Origin: Kineococcus rhizosphaerae
Lineage (GTDB): Bacteria; Actinomycetota; Actinomycetes; Actinomycetales; Kineococcaceae
Assembly (NCBI RefSeq): GCF_003002055.1
Contig: NZ_PVZF01000008.1
Coordinates: 186,001 to 250,000, forward strand
Length of the DNA: 64,000 nt
Reading direction: 5' to 3'
Shown: positions 45,655 to 53,673 of the stretch, one piece after another
Numbering within the stretch: position 1 is the stretch's first letter
Layout: each line of letters opens with the position of its first letter
The notes under the pieces: generated by a model
What the model was told of the DNA's origin: nothing
What the model saw: the letters and a program-made list of their open reading frames with translations, nothing else
Databases searched by the model: none
Made by a program: the position numbers and the translations under genes

Positions 45655-46529
45655 GCCTGCTGGAGATCGAGGACGTCATCGTCGAGTACCCCGCGAAGGG
45701 GTTCGGCAAGAAGCCGTTCCGGGCCCTGCACGGGGTCTCCCTGGACATCGCCGCCGGCGAGACCGTCGGGCTGGTGGGGGAGTCCGGCTCGGGCAAGACC
45801 ACCCTCGGACGCGCCGTCCTGGGGCTGGCCCCCGTGACGGCTGGGGTGGTCCGGTTCGACGGCCGGGTGATCTCGAACATCGGCAAGGCCGAGCGGCGCA
45901 AGCTGTCCGACGACGTCCAGGTCGTGTTCCAGGACCCGTACACGTCGCTGAACCCGGCGCTGACCGTGGAGGACATCCTCACCGAGCCGCTGCTGGTGGC
46001 CGGGGTGTCCCGGGCGGCGGCGAGCAAGCGGGTGCGGGACCTGCTGGACGAGGTGCGGTTGCCCGCGGACGCGGGGGGCCGGTTGCCGCGGGAGTTCTCC
46101 GGCGGGCAGCGCCAGCGGGTGGCGATCGCGCGGGCGCTGTCGCGCGACCCGCGGTTGATCGTGTGCGACGAGCCGGTCAGCGCGCTGGACCTGTCGAACC
46201 AGGCGCGGGTGCTGGACCTGTTCATCGAGATCCAGGAGCGGACGGGGGTGGCGTACCTGTTCGTGACGCACGACCTGTCGGTGGTGCGGCACATCTCGCA
46301 CCGGGTGGCGGTGATGACGTCGGGGCGGATCGTGGAGACCGGTCCCGCGGGGTTCGTCACGTCCACCCCCGAGCACCCGTACACCCAGCGGCTGCTGCTG
46401 GCGGCGCCGGTGCCCGACCCGGCGCGGCAGGCCCAGCGCCGCGCCGACCGGCACCGGCTGCTCGCCGCCCAGGCCGAGCAGGACGAACAGGGCGGCGGCA
46501 GCTTCGCCGCCTCGAGCGCGCAGGGCTGA
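45651..46529 (+). CDS. ABC importer ATPase (DppF type)
   Basis: A 292-residue ATPase with Walker A GESGSGKTTLG, Q-loop VVFQDPYTSLNP, signature FSGGQRQRVAIA, Walker B RLIVCDEPVSALD and H-loop THDLSVVRH, plus a C-terminal oligopeptide-type extension (STPEHPYTQRLLLAAPVPDP). It is the second nucleotide-binding subunit of the importer and would heterodimerise with the ATPase half of the fused protein. Confidence 0.92.
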   Translation: MSLLEIEDVIVEYPAKGFGKKPFRALHGVSLDIAAGETVGLVGESGSGKTTLGRAVLGLAPVTAGVVRFDGRVISNIGKAERRKLSDDVQVVFQDPYTSLNPALTVEDILTEPLLVAGVSRAAASKRVRDLLDEVRLPADAGGRLPREFSGGQRQRVAIARALSRDPRLIVCDEPVSALDLSNQARVLDLFIEIQERTGVAYLFVTHDLSVVRHISHRVAVMTSGRIVETGPAGFVTSTPEHPYTQRLLLAAPVPDPARQAQRRADRHRLLAAQAEQDEQGGGSFAASSAQG

Positions 46530-46604
46530 CGCGACGCGACCGTGGTCGTCAGCGGTCCGCGCACCGACCGAGCGGAACCACCGGTTCCGGGAAACGAGTG
46601 AGAC

Positions 46605-48197
46605 GTGTTCGACGAGAGCCTGGCCCGCACCGTGCACGGTCCCGTCCGCGGACGGGTCCGCGAGGACGGCGTCCACGTGTTCAAGGGGATCCGCTACGGC
46701 GCGGACACCCGTGGGCACCGGTTCGAGCCGCCCCGTCCGCCCGCCGGCTGGACGGACGTGGCGAACGCCTGGGAGTTCGGCCCCACCTGCCCGCAGGACG
46801 ATCCCGACGTCCGGTTCGACCGCGCGCAGTTCCCGTTCCTGCAGATGATCGGGCTCACGGACAACCTGCCCGAGAGCGAGGACTGCCTGTTCCTCAACGT
46901 CTGGACGCCCGCGACGCGCGACGGCGGCCAGCGCCCCGTGATGGTGTGGGTGCACAGCGGCGGGTACGCGACCAACTCCGGGTCGTCGCCGTCCATCGAC
47001 GGGGCGAAGCTCGCGGCCGAGGGCGACGTCGTCGTCGTGACCTTCAACCACCGGCTCAACGTCTTCGGGTACCTGCACCTCGGCGACCACCTGGGTGACG
47101 ACCCGGACCACCCGTGCGCCAGGTCGGGGAACGCCGGGATGCTCGACGTCGTCCAGGTGCTGCAGTGGGTGCGGGACAACGCCGCCGAGTTCGGCGGGGA
47201 CCCGGGGAACGTCACGGTGTTCGGTCAGTCCGGCGGGGCGATGAAGATCTCGACGCTGCTGGGGATGCCGGCCGCCCGGGGGTTGTTCCACCGGGCGATC
47301 CTGTCCAGCGGGGCCACCCCGCGGGTGCAGACGACGGCCCAGGCCGCCGTCGCCGCGAAGGAGCTGTTCGCCGCGGCCGGGACCTCCGACGTCGAGGGGC
47401 TGCGGGAACTGTCGACGCAGGACCTGCTGCGGGCCGGCCGGTCCGTCAGCGCCCGCCGGGGCCTGACGGCGTTCGGGGCGGTCGCCGACGGCGTCGTGGT
47501 GCCCGACGACCCGTTCGAACCCCGGCCCAGCGCCGTGAGCTTCGACGTCCCCGTCCTGGTCGGTGACCTCGACACCGAGGTCGCGCTGTTCACGAGCGTC
47601 GGCTCCCCGGACCTGCCGTCCCTGACCGAGCAGGGCCTGGCGCAGCGGTTGGCCCCGCTGGGGGAGGCCGCGGCGGGGGTCGTCGACGCCGTGCGCGTCT
47701 CGCACCCGGGCGCCTCGCCGTACGAGGTGTTCCTGCGCATCGCCTCGGGACTGGTCTTCACCGCGAACGCCGAACGGCTCGCCGACCGGGCGGCCTCGCG
47801 CGCCGCCGACGGTGGGGCACCGGCCTGGCGGTACCGGATCACGTGGCGGACACCGGTGGGCGACTTCCTGTCGCCGCACGAGGTGGACGTCGCGCTGGTC
47901 TTCGGCAACGTCGACGCCGCCGCGGGGCTGAACGGCGGGGGAGCGGACGCCCACCGGCTCTCGGAACTGCTGCGTGCGACCTGGGTCGCGTTCGCGCGCA
48001 CCGGGTCCCCGCAGAACCCGCTGCTGCCCGAGTGGCCGGCGTACGCGTCGGCGGAGCGCCCCGTGCTGGCGTTCGGCCCGGAACCGCGCGTCGTCCCCGA
48101 CCTCGACGGCCCCGAGCTGCGAGCCTTGCGGCCGCTGGTCGACCACCCGCCGGTCGACTCCGACTGGCTCAACGTCCTGCTGTTCTCGAACCGCTGA
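46605..48197 (+). CDS. Type-B carboxylesterase
   Basis: A 530-residue cytoplasmic esterase. The triad is Ser209 (GQSGGA), Glu325 (DTEVALF) and His425 (SPHEVDVALVFGN); the oxyanion loop reads HSGGY where HGGG is usual. The SEDCLFLNVW block is typical. In this locus it could remove acyl groups (acetyl, malonyl or phenolic) from the imported glycoside. The 75-bp upstream gap holds the dyad CGGAACC-ACC-GGTTCCG (46573-46589), whose half-sites differ from those of the GntR sites. Confidence 0.9.
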   Translation: MFDESLARTVHGPVRGRVREDGVHVFKGIRYGADTRGHRFEPPRPPAGWTDVANAWEFGPTCPQDDPDVRFDRAQFPFLQMIGLTDNLPESEDCLFLNVWTPATRDGGQRPVMVWVHSGGYATNSGSSPSIDGAKLAAEGDVVVVTFNHRLNVFGYLHLGDHLGDDPDHPCARSGNAGMLDVVQVLQWVRDNAAEFGGDPGNVTVFGQSGGAMKISTLLGMPAARGLFHRAILSSGATPRVQTTAQAAVAAKELFAAAGTSDVEGLRELSTQDLLRAGRSVSARRGLTAFGAVADGVVVPDDPFEPRPSAVSFDVPVLVGDLDTEVALFTSVGSPDLPSLTEQGLAQRLAPLGEAAAGVVDAVRVSHPGASPYEVFLRIASGLVFTANAERLADRAASRAADGGAPAWRYRITWRTPVGDFLSPHEVDVALVFGNVDAAAGLNGGGADAHRLSELLRATWVAFARTGSPQNPLLPEWPAYASAERPVLAFGPEPRVVPDLDGPELRALRPLVDHPPVDSDWLNVLLFSNR

Positions 48198-48211
48198 AGG
48201 GAAACCGGATC

Positions 48212-49102
48212 GTGACCACCACCGAAGACCCCACCGAGACCCCCACCGAGACCCCGTCCGTCGTCGTCGCCGTCGTCGGGGCCGGCGGCAAGATGGGCAT
48301 GCGCGTCTCGCGCAACCTGCAGAAGTCCGCCCACACCGTCCGCTACGCCGAGACCTCCCCCGCCGGCACCGAACGCATGGCCGCCGAGGGCCGCACCGCG
48401 GTGTCCACCGCCGAAGCCGTCGACGGCGCCGACGTCGTCGTCCTCGCCGTGCCCGACACCGTCCTGGGCGTCGTCTCGCAGTCCGTCGTACCGGCCATGA
48501 AACCCGGCTCGATCCTGCTCACCCTCGACCCCGCCGCCGCCTACGCCGGCCTGCTCGCCCAGCGCGCCGACGTCGCCCAGGCCGTCGCCCACCCCTGCCA
48601 CCCCTCGGTGTTCCTCGAACGCACCCGCCCGGAGGAGTACGCCGACAACTTCGGCGGCGAGGCGGCCCGGCAGAACGTCGTCGCGGCGTTCGAGCACGAC
48701 GACCAGCAGAAGCGGGCCGTGGCCGAGGACGTCATCCGGACCATGTACGGGCCCGTCGACACCGTCCACTGGGTCAGCGTCAAGCAGCTCGCCGTCCTCG
48801 AACCCACCCTGGTCGAGACCGTGGCCTGCATGATCGGCCAGCTCCTGAAGGACGCGCTGCACGAGACCGTCCACACCGTGGGGGTGCCGGAGGAGGCCGC
48901 GAAGGCGATGCTGTTCGGGCACGTGCAGATCGCGTTGACGAACACGCTGCGCGGGTCGAACCCGTTCTCCGAGGCGTGCCTGATCGCGATGGACTACGGC
49001 CGTGAGTCCATCGTCAAGGACGACTGGAAGAAGATCTTCCGCGACGACGAACTCGACTCCGTCATCACCAGGATGCTCAAGCTGGAGAAGATCGAACGAT
49101 GA
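48212..49102 (+). CDS. D-apionate oxidoisomerase (ApnO)-like dehydrogenase
   Basis: A 296-residue protein. The N-terminal Rossmann fold (VVGAGGKMGM, residues 21-30; VVVLAVPDTVLG; LLTLDPAAAYAG) is joined to a helical phosphogluconate-dehydrogenase-C-like domain with the conserved AHPCHPSVF and QLAVLEPTLVETV. This is the architecture I associate with ApnO, which oxidises D-apionate while migrating its hydroxymethyl group to give 3-oxo-isoapionate. The assignment rests on remembered family resemblance and on the lactonase- and decarboxylase-like neighbours. The stop overlaps the SDR start (ATGA). Confidence 0.7.
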   Translation: MTTTEDPTETPTETPSVVVAVVGAGGKMGMRVSRNLQKSAHTVRYAETSPAGTERMAAEGRTAVSTAEAVDGADVVVLAVPDTVLGVVSQSVVPAMKPGSILLTLDPAAAYAGLLAQRADVAQAVAHPCHPSVFLERTRPEEYADNFGGEAARQNVVAAFEHDDQQKRAVAEDVIRTMYGPVDTVHWVSVKQLAVLEPTLVETVACMIGQLLKDALHETVHTVGVPEEAAKAMLFGHVQIALTNTLRGSNPFSEACLIAMDYGRESIVKDDWKKIFRDDELDSVITRMLKLEKIER

Positions 49103-49908
49103 GCAGCGCCACCACGGACGGCACGACCACCGGACGCCTGCGGGGCAAGCACGCCCTGGTGACCGGAGCCGCCTCCGGCATCGGCCGCGCGGTGGCGACC
49201 CGCTTCGCCGCCGAGGGCGCGCACGTCGTCTTCGCCGACCGCGACCTGCCGGGCGCCGACCGCGCGGTCGCCGAACTCCCCGCGGGGCTCGCCGGTACCG
49301 CGACCGCGGTGCAGGTGGACGTCACCGACGAGGACAGCGTCGCCGCCGCGTACGCCCGGGTCCTCGCCGGGACCGGACCGCTGGACGTGGTGGTGGCCAA
49401 CGCCGGGGTGCAGCTGTTCGGGCACGACGCGCCGGTCGCCGACCTGGACCTGGACGTGTGGCGGCGCACGATCGACGTGAACCTGACCGGCACGTTCCTG
49501 ACCGTCAAGCACGCCGTGCGGGCGATGCGCGGACGCACCGACGGACGGCGCGGCGGGTCGATCATCTGCACCGGCAGCCCCACGGGCCTGAACGGCGAGG
49601 GACGCGACTTCACCGCCTACTCCTCCTCCAAGGCCGGCGTCCACGGCCTGGTGCGCACGGTCGCCGCCGCCTACGCCGCCGACGGCGTCCGGGTCAACAC
49701 CGTCGTGCCCGGCTACACCGAGACCCCGCTGGTCACCGCCATCTCCGGCGACGCCGCCTCCCGGGCCGCCATCGTGAGCCGCACGCCCCTGGGCCGGGCG
49801 GGGACCCCGGCCGACGTGGAGGGGATCATGGTCTACCTGGGCGGCGACGAGGCCACCTTCGCCACCGGCGCGATCTTCCGCGTCGACGGGGGGATGACCT
49901 CCCTGTGA
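49099..49908 (+). CDS. SDR-family dehydrogenase in the glycoside locus
   Basis: A 269-residue classical short-chain dehydrogenase with cofactor motif TGAASGIG (22-29), NAG at 101-103, catalytic Ser160, Tyr174 and Lys178, and the C-terminal FRVDGGMTSL. The acidic FADRD after the second strand suggests NAD+. SDRs of this kind oxidise sugars to lactones; placed between an oxidoisomerase-like and a lactonase-like gene, it is the best candidate for oxidising the released sugar (apiose to apionolactone). Both ends overlap neighbours by 4 bases. Confidence 0.85.
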   Translation: MSSATTDGTTTGRLRGKHALVTGAASGIGRAVATRFAAEGAHVVFADRDLPGADRAVAELPAGLAGTATAVQVDVTDEDSVAAAYARVLAGTGPLDVVVANAGVQLFGHDAPVADLDLDVWRRTIDVNLTGTFLTVKHAVRAMRGRTDGRRGGSIICTGSPTGLNGEGRDFTAYSSSKAGVHGLVRTVAAAYAADGVRVNTVVPGYTETPLVTAISGDAASRAAIVSRTPLGRAGTPADVEGIMVYLGGDEATFATGAIFRVDGGMTSL

Positions 49909-51794
49909 GCGTGTCGTCGCCCCAGCCCACCGGCGGCACGGACAGCACCGAGGACCTGGACGCGTGGCGGGACGACGAGCCGGCTCCGCAGCACCTCTCC
50001 ACCGGTCCGTGGACGATGACGGTGCGGGGGGTTTCGGTCGACGACATCGGCTACGGCGGGGTGCCGGTCCTCAGCGCCCTGCGCGTCGTCGTGCGCGACC
50101 ACGACTGGCGCACCGTGCCCGTCACCTCCTGCTCGGTGGACGTGCGGGAAGCCGGTGATCAGCGTCTGCACGTGGTGCTCAGCGCCACCCACGACGACCT
50201 GGGCGCCGGCGTGCAGTGGCGCTCCGAACTCACCGCCGAGGGCAACCGCCTACGCCTGGCCGTGGCCGGGGAGGTGACCCGCCCGTTCCGGCGCAACCGG
50301 ATGGGGCTGGTGGTGCTGCACCCGGTCGACGTCGCCGGAACCGTTCTGCGGGTGCGCCACCCGGACGGTTCGGCCACCACCACGGCGTTCCCCCGCGACA
50401 TCGCCCCCCACCAGCCGGCCGAGGACGTGGCCGGGCTCGACTGGACGTCGGAGACCACGGACGGCGTTCTCGACGTGTCGCTGGACCTGCACGGGGAGGT
50501 GTTCGAGATGGAGGACCAGCGCAACTGGACCGACGCCTCCTTCAAGACCTACAGCACCCCTCTGACCGAACCCTTCCCCGTCCCGGTCGTCGCCGGTGAC
50601 GGTTTCGAGCACGTCGCCGAGGTCGTCGTCGCACCGGCCGGTCCGCCGCCGGCCGCCGCCGGTGAAACCACCGCGGGGGAGCCCCTCGCCGTCCTCCTCG
50701 ACCCGCTGTCGACCGGCGCGCACCCCGCGCCGCGGCTGCAGCTGCAGGCGTCGACCGCGCCCGGAGGGGTTCCCCGGCTCGAGGCGCTGGAGTGGCGCGG
50801 GCCGCTGCTCGTGGAGCTCGACGCCACCGGCCGGGCCTGGCCGGGTGTGCTCGCGCGGGCGGGGCGGGAGGCCGACCTGCTGGGCGGGGCCGGTCTCGAC
50901 GTGCGGATCACCGCACGCGACGGCGCCGACCTGGACCCGGTGCTGGTGGCCCTGCGGCGGTACCGGGTGGAGCGGGTGGCCGCCTACGACGGCGTCGGGC
51001 ACGTCACCACCCCCGCGCTGTGGCGCCACCTGCGCGAGCGGGCCGTAGAGCTGTCGGTGGACCTGCCGCTGGCCGGGGGGACCCGGGCGCACTTCACCGA
51101 GCTGAACCGCCGCCGCCAGGACCTGCCCGCCGACCTGCCCGCGTGGACGTTCTCCAGCACCCCGCAGATGCACGACACGGGCCGGCGCCAGCTGCTGCAG
51201 GCCGTCGCCGTGCAGCGGCAGACCGCCGAGCAGGCCGTCCGCCTCGCCGGTGCCCGCCCGGTGCACGTCGGGCCGGTGACCCTGCGCGCCCGCTTCAACG
51301 CCGTCGCGACGTCCGGGCGCCACGACGAGGACGCCGACGTCGTGGCGGCCGGCACCGGCCCGCAGCACGTGTGGGCGGCCGACGACCCGCGCCAGGCCGG
51401 CCACGGGTTCGCGGCCTGGCTGATCGCCTCCTACCAGGCCTTCGCCGTCCCCGGCGTGGCCTCGGTGACCTTCGCCGAGACGTGGGGGCCCCGGGGCGTG
51501 GTCTCCGTCGCGGGGGAGCCCTTCCCCGCCGCGCAGTCGGTGGGCTGGCTGGCCGCGCTCGACGGCTGGGACCTGTTGCCCTGCCCCCTCGTCCCCGGGC
51601 TGGGCCTGGTCGCGGCCCGCCGCGCCGGCCGGCTCGTCGTGCTCGCCGCCGACCTGACGGGGCGGGGCCGGCGGGTCCGGGCCGGTGGTCTGGACCTGGT
51701 GGTCGGGCCGTGGGGCACCGCCCGCGGCGAGGGCAGCGCCTCGGGCGGTGCCCCCGTGGACCAGCCGGCGTCGACCCCGAGCGTGAGAGGCTGA
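49905..51794 (+). CDS. D-apionate lactonase (ApnL)-like large protein
   Basis: A 629-residue cytoplasmic protein. The N-terminal 245 residues form a beta-sandwich-like region with NRMGLVVLHP, HPDGSATTTAFPRDIAPHQP and the striking block EMEDQRNWTDASFKTY (201-216). A TIM-barrel-like middle (VELSVDLPLAGGTRAHFTEL, FSSTPQMHDTG, FNAVATSG) and a C-terminal sandwich follow. I recall the MEDQRNWTDASFKTY block from the apionolactone-hydrolase (ApnL) family, so I infer ring opening of an aldonolactone. The GTG start overlaps the SDR stop (GTGA). Confidence 0.65.
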   Translation: MSVSSPQPTGGTDSTEDLDAWRDDEPAPQHLSTGPWTMTVRGVSVDDIGYGGVPVLSALRVVVRDHDWRTVPVTSCSVDVREAGDQRLHVVLSATHDDLGAGVQWRSELTAEGNRLRLAVAGEVTRPFRRNRMGLVVLHPVDVAGTVLRVRHPDGSATTTAFPRDIAPHQPAEDVAGLDWTSETTDGVLDVSLDLHGEVFEMEDQRNWTDASFKTYSTPLTEPFPVPVVAGDGFEHVAEVVVAPAGPPPAAAGETTAGEPLAVLLDPLSTGAHPAPRLQLQASTAPGGVPRLEALEWRGPLLVELDATGRAWPGVLARAGREADLLGGAGLDVRITARDGADLDPVLVALRRYRVERVAAYDGVGHVTTPALWRHLRERAVELSVDLPLAGGTRAHFTELNRRRQDLPADLPAWTFSSTPQMHDTGRRQLLQAVAVQRQTAEQAVRLAGARPVHVGPVTLRARFNAVATSGRHDEDADVVAAGTGPQHVWAADDPRQAGHGFAAWLIASYQAFAVPGVASVTFAETWGPRGVVSVAGEPFPAAQSVGWLAALDGWDLLPCPLVPGLGLVAARRAGRLVVLAADLTGRGRRVRAGGLDLVVGPWGTARGEGSASGGAPVDQPASTPSVRG

Positions 51795-51798
51795 GACC

Positions 51799-52626
51799 GT
51801 GCCCGCCTTCCGAGACGACGACCCCATCCGGGTGGAGCTGGAGCTCAAGGCGCTCCCGCGCGGGTCGGCCGTCGCCGACGTGGCCCGGCAGATGACCTCA
51901 CTGATCGCTCAGGGCACCTTCCCCGCCGGTTCCCGGCTGCCTCCCGAGCGCCAGCTGGCCGAGTCCCTGGGCGTGGGGCGCTCGGCGGTGCGCGAAGCGC
52001 TGGCGGCGCTGGAGATCCTCGGGCTGGTCACCGTGCGCCCCGGTTCGGGGACCTACATCCGCGACAGCACCTCCGAGTTGCTGCCCACCACTCTCAGCTG
52101 GGGGCTGATGCTGTCGGGCGAGCACACCGCCCAGCTGTCGGAGGTCCGCAGCGCCCTGGAGGTGGGGTCGGCGGTCCTGGCCGCCCAGCGCATCGACGCC
52201 GACGGTGTGCAGGAGCTGCGCGCCCACCTGGAGGCCATGGAGTCGCACACCGGCGACCTGGGCGCCTTCATCGAGGCCGACGCGGCGTTCCACCTGCAGG
52301 TGGCTCGCGCCGCCGGCAACGGGGTGATGGGCGACCTGCTGCAGACGGTCCGCTCGCTGCTGCGGGTCTGGGTCGAGCGCGGCCTGCGCAGCCAGGACCA
52401 GGCCCTGACCGCCTGCCGGGAGCACCGGGCCGTCTACGAGGCCATCGCCGCCGGGGACGCCGCGGCGGCCGGGGCGGCGATGGACGCGCACATGCGCACC
52501 GCGGGCGACCGGGTCGAGCACGCCGAGACCCCGGCCGGAGCCGCCGTCGAGGCGGTCGCGGCCCCGGCGGCGCGGACCGTCTCGGCCCCGCGCAAGGGTG
52601 GGCGGGCGGCCAAGCTCGCGCGCTGA
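51799..52626 (+). CDS. GntR/FadR-family regulator of the glycoside locus
   Basis: A 275-residue regulator. The N-terminal GntR winged helix (FPAGSRLPPERQLAESLGVG, RSAVREALAALEILGLVTVR) and the FCD effector domain (LSEVRSALEVGSAVLAAQRI, ADAAFHLQVARAAGNGVM, CREHRAVYEAIAAGD) are complete, with a C-terminal low-complexity alanine-rich tail. It lies inside the locus, between the lactonase-like and TIM-barrel genes. Three copies of a 16-bp dyad in the locus are its likely targets; relief by a pathway acid or lactone is typical of FCD regulators. Confidence 0.9.
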   Translation: MPAFRDDDPIRVELELKALPRGSAVADVARQMTSLIAQGTFPAGSRLPPERQLAESLGVGRSAVREALAALEILGLVTVRPGSGTYIRDSTSELLPTTLSWGLMLSGEHTAQLSEVRSALEVGSAVLAAQRIDADGVQELRAHLEAMESHTGDLGAFIEADAAFHLQVARAAGNGVMGDLLQTVRSLLRVWVERGLRSQDQALTACREHRAVYEAIAAGDAAAAGAAMDAHMRTAGDRVEHAETPAGAAVEAVAAPAARTVSAPRKGGRAAKLAR

Positions 52627-52663
52627 CGCACCGGCGCGGGGAAGGTGACCGGCACCAGGTACC

Positions 52664-52679
52664 CTTGAACCGGTTGACC
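52664..52679 (+). promoter_or_regulatory. GntR operator 3, before the TIM-barrel gene
   Basis: CTTGAACC-GGTTGACC shares its right half with the ideal palindrome GGTCAACC-GGTTGACC and is weaker on the left (5 of 8). It covers a -35-like TTGACC (52674-52679). No good -10 follows at the normal distance. Confidence 0.5.
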
Positions 52680-52717
52680 AGTGCGAGGCTCCGGGTCGTG
52701 GAGCCGGAGGAGGCGTC

Positions 52718-53518
52718 GTGGCCGTCGGAGTGTCCACCTACGCGTACCAGCACCGCTCGGCGGCGCAGGCGGTCCCGTTGCCGGGGATGCTGCACGAGAT
52801 CGCCGACCTCGGCGGGCAGGTCTTCCAGATCTGCGACCACCCCGACCTGGAGACCCTCACCCCCCCGGGAGCGCAGGAGCTGCGGGCGGCCGCCGACGAC
52901 CGCGGCCTGGTCCTGGAGACCGGCACCCGCGGCACCCGCCCGGACCACCTGCGCAAGCACCTGGCCCTGGCCCGGTCCCTGGGGGCGCGGACCGTGCGCT
53001 CCATGGCGTACGCGGTCGTCGACGGGGTCGACGACCGCCCCTCGCACGCCGAGATCGTCGAGCGCCTGCGCCTGGTGGTCCCCGAGTACGCCGCCGCGGG
53101 GGTGACGCTGGGCCTGGAGACGTACGAGCAGCTGACGACGACCGACCTGCTGGCGATCGTCGAGGCGGTGGACTCCCCGCACCTGGGGATCGTGCTGGAC
53201 CCGGCCAACTGCGTGGCCAACCTCGAGCACCCGCGCGACGTCGTGCGCCGCCTGGCGCACCGCGTGGTCAACGTCCACGTCAAGGACTTCGTCTTCACTC
53301 GGCGCGAGGGCTGGGCCGGTTTCACCCTGGCGTCCTGCCCGCTGGGGGAGGGGCAGCTGGACTACCGCGACCTGCTGGCCGTCGTGCAGCCCGACCCCGA
53401 GCGCGTCCACCAGGTGCTCGAGCACTGGCTGGTGCCCCAGGAGGACCCGGCCTCCACCTGCGCCACCGAGGCCGACTGGACCGAGCGGTCGCTGCGCACC
53501 CTGATCGGCTACCAGTGA
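52718..53518 (+). CDS. Xylose-isomerase-like TIM-barrel protein (3-oxo-isoapionate decarboxylase candidate)
   Basis: A 266-residue AP-endonuclease-2/xylose-isomerase-like TIM barrel. Metal ligands are Glu134 (LGLETYEQ), Asp161 (VLDPANCV), His187 (VNVHVKDF) and Glu235 (VLEHWL). The start VGVSTYAY and the segment LETGTRGTRPDHLRKHLALA recall the group that includes OiaC, which decarboxylates 3-oxo-isoapionate to L-erythrulose. An isomerase or epimerase role is the alternative. A ribosome-binding site GGAGGAGG precedes the GTG. Long hairpins follow the stop. Confidence 0.75.
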   Translation: MAVGVSTYAYQHRSAAQAVPLPGMLHEIADLGGQVFQICDHPDLETLTPPGAQELRAAADDRGLVLETGTRGTRPDHLRKHLALARSLGARTVRSMAYAVVDGVDDRPSHAEIVERLRLVVPEYAAAGVTLGLETYEQLTTTDLLAIVEAVDSPHLGIVLDPANCVANLEHPRDVVRRLAHRVVNVHVKDFVFTRREGWAGFTLASCPLGEGQLDYRDLLAVVQPDPERVHQVLEHWLVPQEDPASTCATEADWTERSLRTLIGYQ

Positions 53519-53549
53519 CCCTCCGGTGAGCGCGGCGCCCGTCCGCCGG

Positions 53550-53602
53550 AGTGGTGCGTTCCGACCCGCTCGCGAGTCGCGGACGGGTCGGGACGCACCA
53601 CT
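53550..53602. terminator. Long hairpin at the end of the glycoside operon
   Basis: Arms 53550-53568 and 53584-53602 pair at 18 of 19 positions (the exception would be a G-U pair in RNA) around a 15-nt loop. It lies 31 bp after the TIM-barrel stop. Confidence 0.75.
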
Positions 53603-53608
53603 TCCGCG

Positions 53609-53664
53609 GTGCGGCACGTCACGGGCCGCGAGTCGACGACCTCGCGGACGACGTGGTGCCGCAC
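53609..53664. repeat. Second inverted repeat following the operon
   Basis: GTGCGGCAC (53609) pairs with GTGCCGCAC (53656-53664), with further partly complementary sequence inside (GTC/GAC and CGCGAG/CTCGCG). It ends 9 bp before the stop of the convergent hypothetical gene. Confidence 0.5.
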
Positions 53665-53673
53665 CCGGTGCGC

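Noticed and set aside
46573-46589. Dyad CGGAACC-ACC-GGTTCCG before the esterase gene as a fourth GntR site
   Set aside because: Its half-sites (GGAACC) and 3-bp spacing differ from the GGTCAACC sites, so it is noted only as an unexplained dyad.
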